Shown here in pieces: positions 9,744 to 19,576 of a stretch of 64,000 nt of DNA (position 1 is its first letter; every line of letters starts with the position of its first letter). The DNA is from Paenirhodobacter ferrireducens. Its GTDB lineage: Bacteria; Pseudomonadota; Alphaproteobacteria; Rhodobacterales; Rhodobacteraceae. Made by a program: the position numbers and the translations under genes. Where the stretch lies: NCBI RefSeq assembly GCF_004022265.1, contig NZ_SAVB01000015.1, positions 62,001-126,000 of the forward strand, in the 5' to 3' direction. The notes under the pieces were generated by a model. That model did no database searches. It was given only the letters and a program-made list of their open reading frames with translations, and had not been told where the DNA came from.

Positions 9744-10247
9744 ATGACCCAGCAGACGAACGGCGCCGCGCCCGAGGCGCCGCAGATGAAAATGAGCATC
9801 CTCGCGCAATTCGTGCGCGACATGTCCTTCGAGAACGCGGTGGCGCTGAAGGGGCTGCAAAGCAATGACGTGCAGCCCGAGATGCAGGTGCAGGTCAGCC
9901 TCGACGCCCGCAAGCGCTCGGTCGAGCATCAGTTCGAGGTGATGGTGAAGCTGAAGATCACCGCCACGAACAAGGCGAACAACACGCCGCTGTACCTGCT
10001 CGAGGTTGATTACGGCGGGATCTTCCACATCGAAGGCGTGCCGGAAGAGCAGATGCACCCCTTCCTGCTGATCGAATGCCCGCGTCAGCTGTTCCCCTAT
10101 GTGCGGCGCATCGTCTCGGACGTGACCCGCGACGGCGGCTTCCCGCCCTTCAACCTCGAGCCGATCGATTTCGTCGCGCTCTACCGCGCCGAGCTGGCCC
10201 GCCGGGCAGAGGCGCAGGCGGCCGAAGCGCCCGCCCACGTGTCCTGA
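9744..10247 (+). CDS. secB: Protein-export chaperone SecB
   Basis: SecB binds unfolded preproteins and hands them to SecA. It is 167 residues long, with the conserved blocks ILAQFVRDMSFENA near residue 18, LEVDYGGIF near 90, and CPRQLFPYVRRI followed by GGFPPFNLEPIDF. The start is MTQQTNGAAP at 9744 after GTGGAGGGA; the longer frame upstream runs out of fxsA and is not coding. It stands as a single gene followed by a terminator-like hairpin. Confidence 0.95.
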   Translation: MTQQTNGAAPEAPQMKMSILAQFVRDMSFENAVALKGLQSNDVQPEMQVQVSLDARKRSVEHQFEVMVKLKITATNKANNTPLYLLEVDYGGIFHIEGVPEEQMHPFLLIECPRQLFPYVRRIVSDVTRDGGFPPFNLEPIDFVALYRAELARRAEAQAAEAPAHVS

Positions 10248-10307
10248 ACCCATCCATCCGGGCCGCGGCACGCTGCCTCAGCGGCACCGTGACCCGATGA
10301 CATCAGG

Positions 10308-10337
10308 CGCCGCCGCGGGCATTCTGCGGCGGCGTTT
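10308..10337 (+). terminator. Terminator-like hairpin after secB
   Basis: A 9-bp perfect stem (CGCCGCCGC with GCGGCGGCG) around a 9-base loop, followed by TTTCCATTTCC. It lies between secB and idi and probably ends secB transcription. The T tract is short, so efficiency is uncertain. Confidence 0.6.
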
Positions 10338-10357
10338 CCATTTCCCGCAGGAGTGCG

Positions 10358-10888
10358 ATGAGCGACGAGATCCCCGTCTGGGTCGGCGACCGGCTGATCC
10401 CCATGGACAAGATGGAGGTGCACCGTCGCGGGCTGCGCCATCCGGCGGTGTCTGTCTTCGTGCTCGACGGCGACAAGGTGCTGATCCAGCGCCGCGCCGA
10501 GACGAAATATCACTCGCCCGGGCTATGGGCGAACACCTGCTGCACCCATCCGCAGTGGAACGAGCGGCCCGAGCACTGCGCCCTGCGCCGGCTGAACGAG
10601 GAGCTGGGCATCACCGGGCTCTATCCGGCCCATGCCGACCGGCTGGAATACCGCGCCGAGGTCGGCAACGGGCTGATCGAGCACGAGGTGGTGGACATCT
10701 ACCTCGCCTATGCCCGCCCCGGCATGACGATCACCCCGGACCCCGAGGAGGTGGCCGAGGTGCGCTGGATCGGGCTTTATGACCTTGCCGCCGAGGCCCG
10801 CCGCCACCCCGAGCGGTTCTCGAAATGGCTGGCGATCTACCTCGCCGAACATATGGACCGGATCTTCGGCGCGCTGACCCGCGGCTGA
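10358..10888 (+). CDS. idi: Isopentenyl-diphosphate delta-isomerase, type I
   Basis: This enzyme converts isopentenyl diphosphate to dimethylallyl diphosphate, the primer for carotenoid, quinone and bacteriochlorophyll side chains. The 176-residue protein is a Nudix-fold type I isomerase: the active-site Cys lies in ANTCCTHPQWNE, the Nudix-like helix in ALRRLNEELGI, and the metal-binding Glu in DPEEVAEVRW. The ribosome site is CAGGAGTG. In several phototrophic Rhodobacter species idi sits in the photosynthesis cluster; here it is a lone gene beside secB, and no photosynthesis gene is in the window. Confidence 0.93.
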   Translation: MSDEIPVWVGDRLIPMDKMEVHRRGLRHPAVSVFVLDGDKVLIQRRAETKYHSPGLWANTCCTHPQWNERPEHCALRRLNEELGITGLYPAHADRLEYRAEVGNGLIEHEVVDIYLAYARPGMTITPDPEEVAEVRWIGLYDLAAEARRHPERFSKWLAIYLAEHMDRIFGALTRG

Positions 10889-11004
10889 GCACCCGCGGTC
10901 AATTTTCCGCCGAGGGCCGGAAAAACCCGCGCGATCGCAGTGCCGGCTCTGGGCATTCGACGGCCAATCCTGCATCTTGGAAACACTGTGATGGGAGTGT
11001 TTCT

Positions 11005-12801
11005 GTGCGTCGTCCGCAATTCGTGTTTTCCGCCATTCTCGCGGCCTCGGTTCTGGCCGGGCCGGCCCATGCCGCGGATCTGGTCAGTTTCATCACACCG
11101 GGTGCCGACGAGGCGCTGCGCACGACATTGCAGAATGCCTCGCTCTCGCGCGAGGCGGGGGCGGCCAAGTCCCCGAACGCACAGGATCTTTTTGCCTCAG
11201 CACGGGCCGATTACGCCCGCCTTCTGGGGGTGCTCTACGATCAGGGCTATTACTCCGGCACGATCTCGATCCGCATCGACGGGCACGAGGCGGCGGCAAT
11301 CGCGCCGATGGACGCGCCGGCCCGGATCGGCCAGATCGAGCTGACGATCGAGCCCGGCCCGCGCTTCGTCTTCTCGCAGGCGGCGATCGCCCCGGTCGCC
11401 CCCGGCACCCAGCTGCCGAAGGACTACAGGATCGGCGCCACCGCCCGCTCGGGCCTGATCGTCGAGGCGGCGACCGCAGGCGTCGCCGGCTGGCGCGAGG
11501 CCGGCCACGCCAAGGCCGCCGTCGCCGGGCAGAAGATCATCGCCGATCACCGCGCCAACACGCTGGCCGCCGATGTCACCCTCGCCCCCGGCCCGGTGGT
11601 GCATTTCGGCGACCTGCATACCTCGGGCAACAAGCGGCTGCGCAGCAAGCGTCTGGTCGAGATCGCCGGCTTCCCCGCCGGCGAGAAATACGCGCCCGAG
11701 AAGATGGACAAGGTCCGCACCCGGCTGCGCCGCACCGGCATCTTCAGCTCGGTCACCCTGACCGAGGCCGACAAGCTCGGCCCCGACAACAGCCTTGATG
11801 TCGAACTGGCCGTGGTCGAGGAAAAGCTGCGCCGGATGGGCGCCGGCGCCGAGATTGCAAGTTCCGACGGGCTGACGCTGAACGGCTACTGGCTGCACCG
11901 CAACCTTTTCGGCGGCGGCGAGAAGCTGCGCATCGACGCCGAGATCGCGGGCGTCGGCGGTGCGACCGGCGGCACCGATTACACCCTTGGCGCCCGGCTC
12001 GACCGGCCCGCCACCTTCACCCCCGACACCTCGGCCTTCGTCGTCTCGGAAATCACCAAGACCTACGAGGAGGATTACGACGAGCGCGCCTTTACCCTCG
12101 GCTTCGGCCTGTCGCATATCTTCAACGACCGGCTGACCGGCGAAAGCGCGGTCGAATACCAGTGGTCAGAGGTGAACGACAATTCCGGCCGGACGATCTT
12201 CCGCCAGGTCGCCTTCCCGAACACCCTCACCTGGGACAACCGCGACGTCGCCGCGAATGCCACGAAGGGCTATTACGGCATGGTGACGCTGACCCCCTTC
12301 GTCGGGCTTGGCGACACCGGATCGGGCGCACAGCTGAAGGGTGACTTCCGCGCCTACAAGGGCTTTGGCACCGACAACCGCTTCGTGCTTGCCGGCCGCG
12401 CGCAGATCGGCGGCGTCTTCGGGCCAAGCCTGGCCACGACGCCGCGCGACTATCTGTTCTATTCGGGAGGCGGCGGCACGGTGCGCGGCCAGCCCTATGA
12501 ATCGCTCGGCGTCGACGAGCTCGAGGGCGGCACGCTGCGCACCGGCGGCACCCGCTTCCTCGGCGTCTCGGGCGAGCTGCGCGCCGGCATCACCGACACG
12601 ATCGGCCTCGTCGCCTTCTACGACGCGGGCTTCATCAGCGCCGGTGACTATTTCAGCGGTGGCGAATGGCAGTCGGGCGCGGGCCTCGGGCTGCGCTACA
12701 ACACCCCGATCGGGCCGATCCGGCTCGACATCGCGGCGCCGGTCAGCGGCAGCACCGGCGACGGGGCGCAGATCTATCTCGGGATCGGGCAGGCCTTCTG
12801 A
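11005..12801 (+). CDS. tamA: Omp85-family outer-membrane protein TamA
   Basis: TamA is the outer-membrane half of the TAM complex, which spans the envelope with TamB and aids insertion of some outer-membrane proteins and lipid transport. The start is GTG at 11005 after GGGAG; the longer open frame has no coding character before it. MRRPQFVFSAILAASVLAG up to AHA is a signal peptide of about 23 residues. POTRA repeats follow, including VHFGDLHTSGNKRLRSKRL and RLRRTGIFSSV, then a beta-barrel domain with GGGGTVRGQPYES, ending in GPIRLDIAAP and a terminal Phe. At 598 residues the length is typical. The stop overlaps the tamB start by one base. Confidence 0.93.
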   Translation: MRRPQFVFSAILAASVLAGPAHAADLVSFITPGADEALRTTLQNASLSREAGAAKSPNAQDLFASARADYARLLGVLYDQGYYSGTISIRIDGHEAAAIAPMDAPARIGQIELTIEPGPRFVFSQAAIAPVAPGTQLPKDYRIGATARSGLIVEAATAGVAGWREAGHAKAAVAGQKIIADHRANTLAADVTLAPGPVVHFGDLHTSGNKRLRSKRLVEIAGFPAGEKYAPEKMDKVRTRLRRTGIFSSVTLTEADKLGPDNSLDVELAVVEEKLRRMGAGAEIASSDGLTLNGYWLHRNLFGGGEKLRIDAEIAGVGGATGGTDYTLGARLDRPATFTPDTSAFVVSEITKTYEEDYDERAFTLGFGLSHIFNDRLTGESAVEYQWSEVNDNSGRTIFRQVAFPNTLTWDNRDVAANATKGYYGMVTLTPFVGLGDTGSGAQLKGDFRAYKGFGTDNRFVLAGRAQIGGVFGPSLATTPRDYLFYSGGGGTVRGQPYESLGVDELEGGTLRTGGTRFLGVSGELRAGITDTIGLVAFYDAGFISAGDYFSGGEWQSGAGLGLRYNTPIGPIRLDIAAPVSGSTGDGAQIYLGIGQAF

Positions 12802-15800
12802 TGCGCATTCTGGCTCTTCTCCTCCTGCTTCTCACCCCGCTCGCCGCCGCCGCGCAGGACGTGACGCTTCCCGACGCACCGGCCACGGTGCAGGCCCCCG
12901 CCAGCGCACCGGCCGAGCCCACCGCCGAGCAGACCGAGCGCGACCGCTCCTATCTGACCGGGCTGATCGAAGACAATCTCTCGGGCGCGGGCCGCACCAT
13001 CCGGCTCGAGGGGTTCAAGGGCGCGCTGTCCTCGCGCGCCACCTTCGACACGCTGACCATCGCCGATGACGAGGGGGTCTGGCTGACCATCCGCAACGGC
13101 GCCCTCGCCTGGGACCGCACCGCGATCCTGACCGGGCGGATCAAGATCGGCGAGCTTTCCGCCGACGAGATCGACCTGCCCCGCCTGCCGGTCGCCGCCG
13201 CGAGCAGCGCGCCCAGCCCCGAGGCCAAGCCCTTCGCGCTGCCCGAGCTGCCGGTCTCGGTCGAGATCGGCGCGCTCAAGGCGCAAAAGGTGGTGCTCGG
13301 CGCCCCGGTTCTGGGCGAGGAGGTCACGCTGGCGGTGAACGGCGCGATGTCGCTTGCGGGCGGCGAGGGCAGCGCGAAACTCGACATCACCCGCAGCGGC
13401 GGGCCGAAGGGCAAGGTCTCGTTCAACGGCAGCTTTGCGAATGCCAGCCGCGCGCTTTCGATCGACCTGCTGGTCGACGAGGGCAAGGACGGGATCGTGT
13501 CGAAACTGGCGGGCCTGCCCGGCACCCCGGCACTGACGCTAGCCGTCGCCGGCTCGGGCACGCTCGATGCGTTCAGCGCCGACACCGTGCTCAGCACCGA
13601 GGGCGCGCCGCGGCTGACCGGCAAGGTGACGCTAACCGCATCGGTGCCGAAGGGCGCGCCCGCGGGCAGTGCCCCGGTGCAGGGCTTCCGCGCGCTTCTC
13701 GGCGGCGACATCACGCCGCTGCTGCCGCCCGAATACCACGACTTCTTCGGCACCCAGAGCGCGATCTCGGTCGCGGGCGAGCGGGCGCCCAGCGGCGCGC
13801 TCAGCCTGACCAGCCTCAGCGTCGACAGCGAGGCGCTCAGCCTGTCGGGGCAGCTCGACCTGCTGCCCTCGGGCCTGCCCGCGCGCTTCGACCTGACGGC
13901 AAAGCTCGGCCTTGCCTCGGGCGCGCCGGTGCTTCTGCCGGTCTCGGGCGGACAGACGATGCTGCAAAAGGGCACCGTCTCGCTGGCCTATGACAGCGCC
14001 ACCTCGGACGGCTGGACACTCGACGCGCGGCTCGAGGCGCTCGCCGAGCCCACCGCCAAGGTGCAAAGCCTGCGTCTGGCCGGATCCGGCCGGATCGGCA
14101 CCGCGGACGGCACCCCGACCGCAGGCGGCACGCTGACCTTCACCGCGAACGGCATCGAGATGGCGGACCCGGCGCTCGCCTCGGCGATCGGCCCCTTCGT
14201 CACCGGCCGCACCGTGTTCTTCTGGCAAAGGGGCAAGCCGCTGCGCCTGCCGGCGCTGAAGGTGATCGGTCGCGACCTGTCGCTCTCGGGCCTTCTGACC
14301 CTCGACAACCTGTCAGGCGGGATCGACGTGACCGCCGATCTCGACGCCCGCGCCGCGGCATTGTCGAACTTTGCCGCGCTCGCCGGCCAGCCGCTGTCGG
14401 GCGCGGCCGAGGGCAAGGTCAAGGGCAGCATGACCCTTCTCACCGGCGCCTTCGACCTCGAGACGACCCTGACCGGGCAGGACATCAAGACCGGCGTCGC
14501 CGAGGCGGATGCGCTGCTCGCCGGCACCTCGGCGATCGAGGCCTCGGCCAAGCGCGACGAGACCGGGCTCCTGCTGCGCAGCTTCCACGCCAGTGCCGGC
14601 AGCCTTGATGCCACCGCCTCGGGCAGGCTCTCGACCGGCAAGAACGATCTGACCGCGAAGATCACCCTGCCTGACCTCTCGGTGCTGGGCCGCGGCTATC
14701 GCGGCGCACTGAACGCCACGGCACGGGTCTCGGATGTCGAGGGCGCGCGCGAGATCAGCGCCGAGGCAGTGGCGAAGAACCTCGCCTCCGGCCGGGCCGA
14801 GATCGACCGGATCCTCGCGGGCGAGAGCCGGATTACCTTTCTGATCGACCAGAAGGACGGGCGGACGCTGCTGAAAAGCCTCGACCTCGCCACGCCGCAG
14901 CTGAGCGCGAAGGCGAGCGGCACCCCCGAGGGTGCGGCGCAACGCATCGCGCTCTCGGCACGGCTGGCGAATGCGGCGCTGCTGGCACCGGGCTTTGCCG
15001 GACCGGTCACGCTTGCGGGCACCGTCACCGACAGCGGCAAGGGCTATGGGATCGACCTCAAGGGCACCGGACCGGGCGGCACACAGGCGGCCGTCACCGG
15101 CTCGGTCGCGGCCGATTTCGCCAACGCCGACCTGAAGATCGCCGGCACCACAGAGACCGCGCTGGCGAACCCCTTCCTCTCGCCGCGCTCGGTGCAGGGG
15201 CCGCTGCGCTTCGATCTGCAGATGAAGGGCGCGCCCGGGCTGCAGGCGCTGTCGGGCCGGATCACCGGCACCGACCTGCGGCTGACCGCGCCGACCTTCG
15301 GTCTGGTGCTGCAAAACATCGGGCTGCGCGCCGATCTGTCGGGCGGGCGGGTGGCGCTCGCACTCGACGGCGCGCTGAAGGGCGGCGGCACAGTCGCGCT
15401 GAAAGGGCCGGTGACACTGTCGGCGCCCTATGCGGCCGACCTTGCACTGACGCTGAACGGCGCCCATCTGCGCGACCCAGAGCTTTATGACACCCGCGTC
15501 TCGGGAGCGTTGCGCATCGCCGGACCGATGGCGGGCGGCGCAAAAATCTCGGGCGCGCTGACACTGGCCGAGACCGAGCTGCGCGTGCCCTCGACCGGAC
15601 TTGGCGGCGCGGCCGCCATCCCCAACATCACGCATCTGCACGAAACCGCTGCCACCCGCACAACCCGCGCCCGGGCCGGGTTGCTGCAACAGGACAGCGC
15701 GGGCAGTTCGGGCAGCAGCAGACCCTATGCGCTCGACGTCACGATCTCGGCGCCGAAGCAGATCTTCGTGCGTGGCCGGGGCCTTGACGCCGAGCTGGGC

Positions 15801-16418
15801 GGCGCGCTGCGGCTGACCGGGACCACCGCGAACATTGTGCCGATCGGCCAGTTCAGCCTGATCCGCGGCCGGCTCGACGTGCTGGCGAAACGCTTCACGC
15901 TCAGCGAGGGGCAGGTGGCGATGCAGGGGGCGCTGGTGCCCTGGATCCTGTTCAGCGCGGTGACCGAGCAGGATGACTACACCATCACCCTGACGCTCGA
16001 GGGTGATGCCTCGGCGCCCGAGCTGAAGATTTCCTCCTCGCCCGATCTGCCCGAGGAAGAGGTGCTGGCACGGCTGCTGTTCAACCGCGGCCTGACCAAC
16101 CTGTCACCGCTGCAGGCGGCACAGCTCGCCTCGGCCGTCGCCTCGCTGGCCGGCAAGGGCGGCGAGGGGATCGTGGCGAAGCTGCGTCAGGGCTTCGGCC
16201 TCGATGACCTCGACATCGGCACGGATGCCTCGGGCAATGCCACGCTGCGCGCCGGCAAATACCTGTCCGAGAACATCTATACCGACGTCGAGGTGGAAAG
16301 CTCGGGCTCGACCGCGATCAACCTGAACCTCGACGTGACCTCGCATCTGACGGCGCGCGGCAGCGTCGATTCGGCTGGCGACAGCTCGCTCGGCCTTTAC
16401 TTCGAAAAGGACTACTGA
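12801..16418 (+). CDS. tamB: Translocation and assembly module protein TamB
   Basis: TamB is a very long periplasm-spanning beta-groove protein (AsmA/DUF490 superfamily) anchored in the inner membrane, which partners TamA in outer-membrane biogenesis and phospholipid transport. It has 1,205 residues. MRILALLLLLLTPLAAAAQ is a signal anchor, repetitive beta-rich sequence follows, and the C-terminal TamB domain ends with QLASAVASLAGKGGEGI, LRQGFGLDDLDIG and YTDVEVESSGSTAINL, then FEKDY. The start ATG uses the last base of the tamA stop, so the pair is coupled. It overlaps the convergent LysR gene by seven bases. Confidence 0.93.
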   Translation: MRILALLLLLLTPLAAAAQDVTLPDAPATVQAPASAPAEPTAEQTERDRSYLTGLIEDNLSGAGRTIRLEGFKGALSSRATFDTLTIADDEGVWLTIRNGALAWDRTAILTGRIKIGELSADEIDLPRLPVAAASSAPSPEAKPFALPELPVSVEIGALKAQKVVLGAPVLGEEVTLAVNGAMSLAGGEGSAKLDITRSGGPKGKVSFNGSFANASRALSIDLLVDEGKDGIVSKLAGLPGTPALTLAVAGSGTLDAFSADTVLSTEGAPRLTGKVTLTASVPKGAPAGSAPVQGFRALLGGDITPLLPPEYHDFFGTQSAISVAGERAPSGALSLTSLSVDSEALSLSGQLDLLPSGLPARFDLTAKLGLASGAPVLLPVSGGQTMLQKGTVSLAYDSATSDGWTLDARLEALAEPTAKVQSLRLAGSGRIGTADGTPTAGGTLTFTANGIEMADPALASAIGPFVTGRTVFFWQRGKPLRLPALKVIGRDLSLSGLLTLDNLSGGIDVTADLDARAAALSNFAALAGQPLSGAAEGKVKGSMTLLTGAFDLETTLTGQDIKTGVAEADALLAGTSAIEASAKRDETGLLLRSFHASAGSLDATASGRLSTGKNDLTAKITLPDLSVLGRGYRGALNATARVSDVEGAREISAEAVAKNLASGRAEIDRILAGESRITFLIDQKDGRTLLKSLDLATPQLSAKASGTPEGAAQRIALSARLANAALLAPGFAGPVTLAGTVTDSGKGYGIDLKGTGPGGTQAAVTGSVAADFANADLKIAGTTETALANPFLSPRSVQGPLRFDLQMKGAPGLQALSGRITGTDLRLTAPTFGLVLQNIGLRADLSGGRVALALDGALKGGGTVALKGPVTLSAPYAADLALTLNGAHLRDPELYDTRVSGALRIAGPMAGGAKISGALTLAETELRVPSTGLGGAAAIPNITHLHETAATRTTRARAGLLQQDSAGSSGSSRPYALDVTISAPKQIFVRGRGLDAELGGALRLTGTTANIVPIGQFSLIRGRLDVLAKRFTLSEGQVAMQGALVPWILFSAVTEQDDYTITLTLEGDASAPELKISSSPDLPEEEVLARLLFNRGLTNLSPLQAAQLASAVASLAGKGGEGIVAKLRQGFGLDDLDIGTDASGNATLRAGKYLSENIYTDVEVESSGSTAINLNLDVTSHLTARGSVDSAGDSSLGLYFEKDY

Positions 16419-17302
16419 GCCGCGACCGAGGCGATCCAGTCGCGAAAGGCGATCAGCGGCGGCGAGGGCGCGACATCGGCCGGCCAGACCAGCGAATAGG
16501 TGCCCACCCCCGCGACCACGTCGCCGGGGGTGCGCACCAGCCGCCCCTCGTCGATCTCGGTGCGGGCGAGAAACTCGGGCAGGAGCGCGATGCCGACGCC
16601 ATGCACCGCCGCCTGGGTCATCGGCGCGAACTGGTCGAACATGATGCCCTGCGTGTGCGGCGCCTCGAGCCCGTGATGCGCGAACCAGGCATTCCAGGCG
16701 TTCGGCCGCGATTCCAGCTGCAACAGGGACTGTTTTTCCAGATCCGCCGGCACCGTCATCGGATGCTGGCGGGCGAACTCGGGCGAGCAGGCGGCGACGA
16801 TCCGCTCCTCGAAGAGCGCCAGATGCTCGGCCCCCGGCCACGGCCGCACGCCGAAATGAATGGCCGCATCGAAGGTCTCCGAGGCGAAATCGAAGGGCCG
16901 CATCCGGGTGCCGAGATTGAGCGTGATCCCCGGGTTTGCGGCCAGAAAGGCGCCAAGCCGCGGCGCCAGCCAGCGCGTGCCGAAGGTGGGCAGGATGGCG
17001 AGGTTCAGCACCCCGCCCCCCGGATTGGCCCGCAGCCCGAGCGAGGCCCGCGCGATCAGCTCGAGCGCCTTGCGCACGTCGCGCGCATAGGCGAGCGCGG
17101 GCTCCGTCGGCTGCAGCCGCCGCCCCTCGCGCCGAAACAGCGTGACGCCAAGCTGCCCCTCGAGGTTCTGCACCAGCCGGCTCACCGCCCCTTGCGTCAG
17201 GTTCAGCTCGCGCGCCGCGGCGGCGGTCGAGCCAAGCCGGCACACCGCCTCGAAGGCAGACAGCAGCGAGACCGAGGGAATATAGCGGCGCGGCAGGCTC
17301 AT
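16412..17302 (-). CDS. LysR-family regulator, probably of gcdH (GcvA-like)
   Basis: A 296-residue LysR transcription regulator. The N-terminal winged helix-turn-helix reads AAARELNLTQGAVSRLVQNLE, as in the GcvA subgroup, followed by a substrate-binding domain (LAILPTFGTRWLAPRL, HGVGIALLPEFLA). It is divergent from glutaryl-CoA dehydrogenase across 92 bases, the usual layout for a LysR protein regulating the facing gene; its effector is likely a glutaryl-CoA pathway compound, but this is inference. The start MSLPRRYIP at 17302 was preferred over an ATG 26 codons upstream, because homology to LysR begins just after it and the upstream ATG would reach almost to the gcdH ribosome site. Confidence 0.88.
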   Translation of the reverse strand: MSLPRRYIPSVSLLSAFEAVCRLGSTAAAARELNLTQGAVSRLVQNLEGQLGVTLFRREGRRLQPTEPALAYARDVRKALELIARASLGLRANPGGGVLNLAILPTFGTRWLAPRLGAFLAANPGITLNLGTRMRPFDFASETFDAAIHFGVRPWPGAEHLALFEERIVAACSPEFARQHPMTVPADLEKQSLLQLESRPNAWNAWFAHHGLEAPHTQGIMFDQFAPMTQAAVHGVGIALLPEFLARTEIDEGRLVRTPGDVVAGVGTYSLVWPADVAPSPPLIAFRDWIASVAAQ

Positions 17303-17394
17303 GTATGTGCTCCGTGCATGATCTGCCGCCAGAATAGCGGTAGAAACACGCAGGAAACAGGCCCATAAAGCATGAAACACATGGAGGACCCCCG

Positions 17395-18603
17395 ATGGCC
17401 CTGAAGCCGAAAGATGCCCCTGACCTCTCCAGCTTCAACTGGGAGGACCCGTTCCGCCTGGATCTGCAGCTCACCGAAGAAGAACGGATGCTGCGCGACG
17501 CCGCCCGCGCCTATGCGCAGGAAAAGCTGCAGCCGCGCGCCATCGAGGCCTTCGAGAATGAGAAGACCGATCCGGCGATCTTCCGCGAGATGGGCGAGAT
17601 GGGCCTTCTGGGCGTGACCGTGCCCGAGGAATACGGCGGCATCGGCGCTTCCTACGTGGCCTATGGTCTGGTCGCGCGCGAGATCGAGCGGGTCGACTCG
17701 GGCTATCGCTCGATGATGTCGGTGCAGAGCTCGCTGGTGATGTATCCGATCTATGCCTACGGCTCGGAAGAGCAGCGGATGAAATACCTGCCGAAGCTCG
17801 CCTCGGGCGAATATATCGGCTGCTTCGGCCTGACCGAGCCGGATGCGGGCTCGGACCCGTCCTCGATGAAGACCGTGGCGAAGAAGACCGCCGGCGGCTA
17901 CGTGCTGAACGGCTCGAAGATGTGGATCTCGAACAGCCCGATCGCCGATGTCTTCGTCGTCTGGGCGAAGTCCGAGGCGCATGGCGGCAAGATCCGCGGC
18001 TTCGTCCTCGAGAAGGGGATGAAGGGTCTGAGCGCGCCGAAGATCGGCAAGAAGCTCAGCCTGCGCGCCTCGATCACCGGCGAGATCGTGATGGACAATG
18101 TCGAGGTCGGCGAAGACGCGCTGCTGCCCGGCGTCGAGGGGCTGAAGGGCCCGTTCGGCTGCCTCAACCGCGCCCGCTATGGCATCGCCTGGGGTGTGAT
18201 GGGCGCCGCCGAGTTCTGCCTGCATGCCGCACGGCAATACGGGCTCGACCGCAAGCAGTTCAACAAGCCGCTGGCACAGACCCAGCTGTATCAGCTCAAG
18301 CTCGCCAACATGCTGACCGAGATCAGCCTCGGCCTGCAGGGCTGCCTGCGCGTCGGCCGACTGATGGACGAGGCGAATGCCGCGCCCGAGATGATCTCGA
18401 TCATCAAGCGCAACAACTGCGGCAAGGCGCTGGATGCGGCGCGGCTGGCGCGTGACATGCACGGCGGCAACGGCATCTCGGGCGAGTTCCAGGTGATCCG
18501 CCACATGGTGAACCTTGAAACGGTGAACACCTACGAGGGCACGCATGACGTGCACGCGCTGATCCTCGGCCGTGCGATCACCGGGCTTCAGGCGTTCTTC
18601 TGA
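17395..18603 (+). CDS. gcdH: Glutaryl-CoA dehydrogenase
   Basis: This FAD enzyme oxidises and decarboxylates glutaryl-CoA to crotonyl-CoA in lysine, tryptophan and benzoate breakdown, passing electrons to ETF. It has 402 residues with acyl-CoA dehydrogenase blocks: [43 protein letters not shown], and [16 protein letters not shown] with the catalytic Glu. The Arg in the ERVDSGYRS region and the [14 protein letters not shown] block are typical of the glutaryl-CoA branch. The ribosome site is GGAGG. It faces a LysR gene that probably controls it, and its 3' end overlaps the convergent YihY gene by 16 bases. Confidence 0.94.
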   Translation: MALKPKDAPDLSSFNWEDPFRLDLQLTEEERMLRDAARAYAQEKLQPRAIEAFENEKTDPAIFREMGEMGLLGVTVPEEYGGIGASYVAYGLVAREIERVDSGYRSMMSVQSSLVMYPIYAYGSEEQRMKYLPKLASGEYIGCFGLTEPDAGSDPSSMKTVAKKTAGGYVLNGSKMWISNSPIADVFVVWAKSEAHGGKIRGFVLEKGMKGLSAPKIGKKLSLRASITGEIVMDNVEVGEDALLPGVEGLKGPFGCLNRARYGIAWGVMGAAEFCLHAARQYGLDRKQFNKPLAQTQLYQLKLANMLTEISLGLQGCLRVGRLMDEANAAPEMISIIKRNNCGKALDAARLARDMHGGNGISGEFQVIRHMVNLETVNTYEGTHDVHALILGRAITGLQAFF

Positions 18604-19451
18604 GTGGCGCGGCGCGCCCTGCACGCGGCCAGTTCCGCGTTCAGGGCCGCCCCCAGCAGAACCGAGAACACGCTGAGATAGAGCCACATCATCAGCGCGA
18701 TCACCGCGCCGATGGAGCCGTAGATCTTGTTGTAGCTGCCGAAGTTCGCAAGGTAGTAGGTCAGCGCCAGCGAGGCCCCGGCCCAGACCAGCGCGGCGAG
18801 GATCGCGCCGAAGGTCAGGATCGGGTCGCGCCCGCCGCGGGTGTTCGGCCCGTAGCGGTAGAGGATGCCGAGCGCGGTCAGCATCAGAAGCAGCATCCCG
18901 CCCCAGGGCAGCCCCGACAGCAGCCAGGCCGTGAGCGCGTGAAACGGCAGGAAGTTCACCGCGATCGGCACCACGACGATCGTCGCGAGCGCGGCGAGCA
19001 TCACCCCGACCAGCGCCAGCGTCATCACATAGCCGAAGAGATAGCTGAGCAGCGTAGTGCGCGAATGGGTGCCGTGGATCACGTTCAGCCCCTCGATCAG
19101 CGCGCCGACACCCGCCCGCGCCGACCACAGCGCGACGGCAACCGAGATCAGCGTCGACAGCCCGATGCCGTCGCGCGGCCCGCTGAGCAGCGCCATGATC
19201 TGCGTGTTCAGGATCTCGTAGGCCTCGGGCGGAATGAAATCATCGGCCACCTGCAGATAGGATTCGATCACCATCGGATCGGAAAAGGCGCTCCAGACCG
19301 CGATCGTCGCCGAGATGCCGGGAAACACCGCCAGCATTGCATAGAAGGCGACGCCCGCCGCGATCAGCGTGATCTTGGTGTCGGCCAGCCGGCCGGCCAG
19401 CGCCAGAAGAAATGTCCAGATGCCGCGCACGCGAAAACCCTTTTTCGCCAC
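18588..19451 (-). CDS. YihY/virulence factor BrkB family membrane protein
   Basis: A 287-residue inner-membrane protein of the YihY/BrkB family (once misnamed ribonuclease BN). It starts at GTG with a GAGGGAAG ribosome site. About six membrane helices are visible, with the family blocks [19 protein letters not shown] near residue 30, [18 protein letters not shown] near 115, and [24 protein letters not shown] near the C-terminus. The function of the family is not well defined; transport or flippase roles have been suggested. It stands alone between gcdH and the universal stress gene. Confidence 0.87.
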   Translation of the reverse strand: MAKKGFRVRGIWTFLLALAGRLADTKITLIAAGVAFYAMLAVFPGISATIAVWSAFSDPMVIESYLQVADDFIPPEAYEILNTQIMALLSGPRDGIGLSTLISVAVALWSARAGVGALIEGLNVIHGTHSRTTLLSYLFGYVMTLALVGVMLAALATIVVVPIAVNFLPFHALTAWLLSGLPWGGMLLLMLTALGILYRYGPNTRGGRDPILTFGAILAALVWAGASLALTYYLANFGSYNKIYGSIGAVIALMMWLYLSVFSVLLGAALNAELAACRARRATQKNA

Positions 19452-19576
19452 CTTCCCTCAAGGGGCCGGGCGGCGCAACCATGCCGGCACACGCAACTGC
19501 GACTGCAAGGCCCTTTCCGTTCGCCCGCGAAAAGGCTAGCGATATCGAAAGGTTCCTCCGGCGCTTCGAGGTTGTC

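Noticed and set aside
19452-19576. EcfG promoter before the universal stress gene
   Set aside because: No GGAAC on the plus strand, and the minus-strand GGAAC at about 19550 has no CGTT at 16-17 bases.
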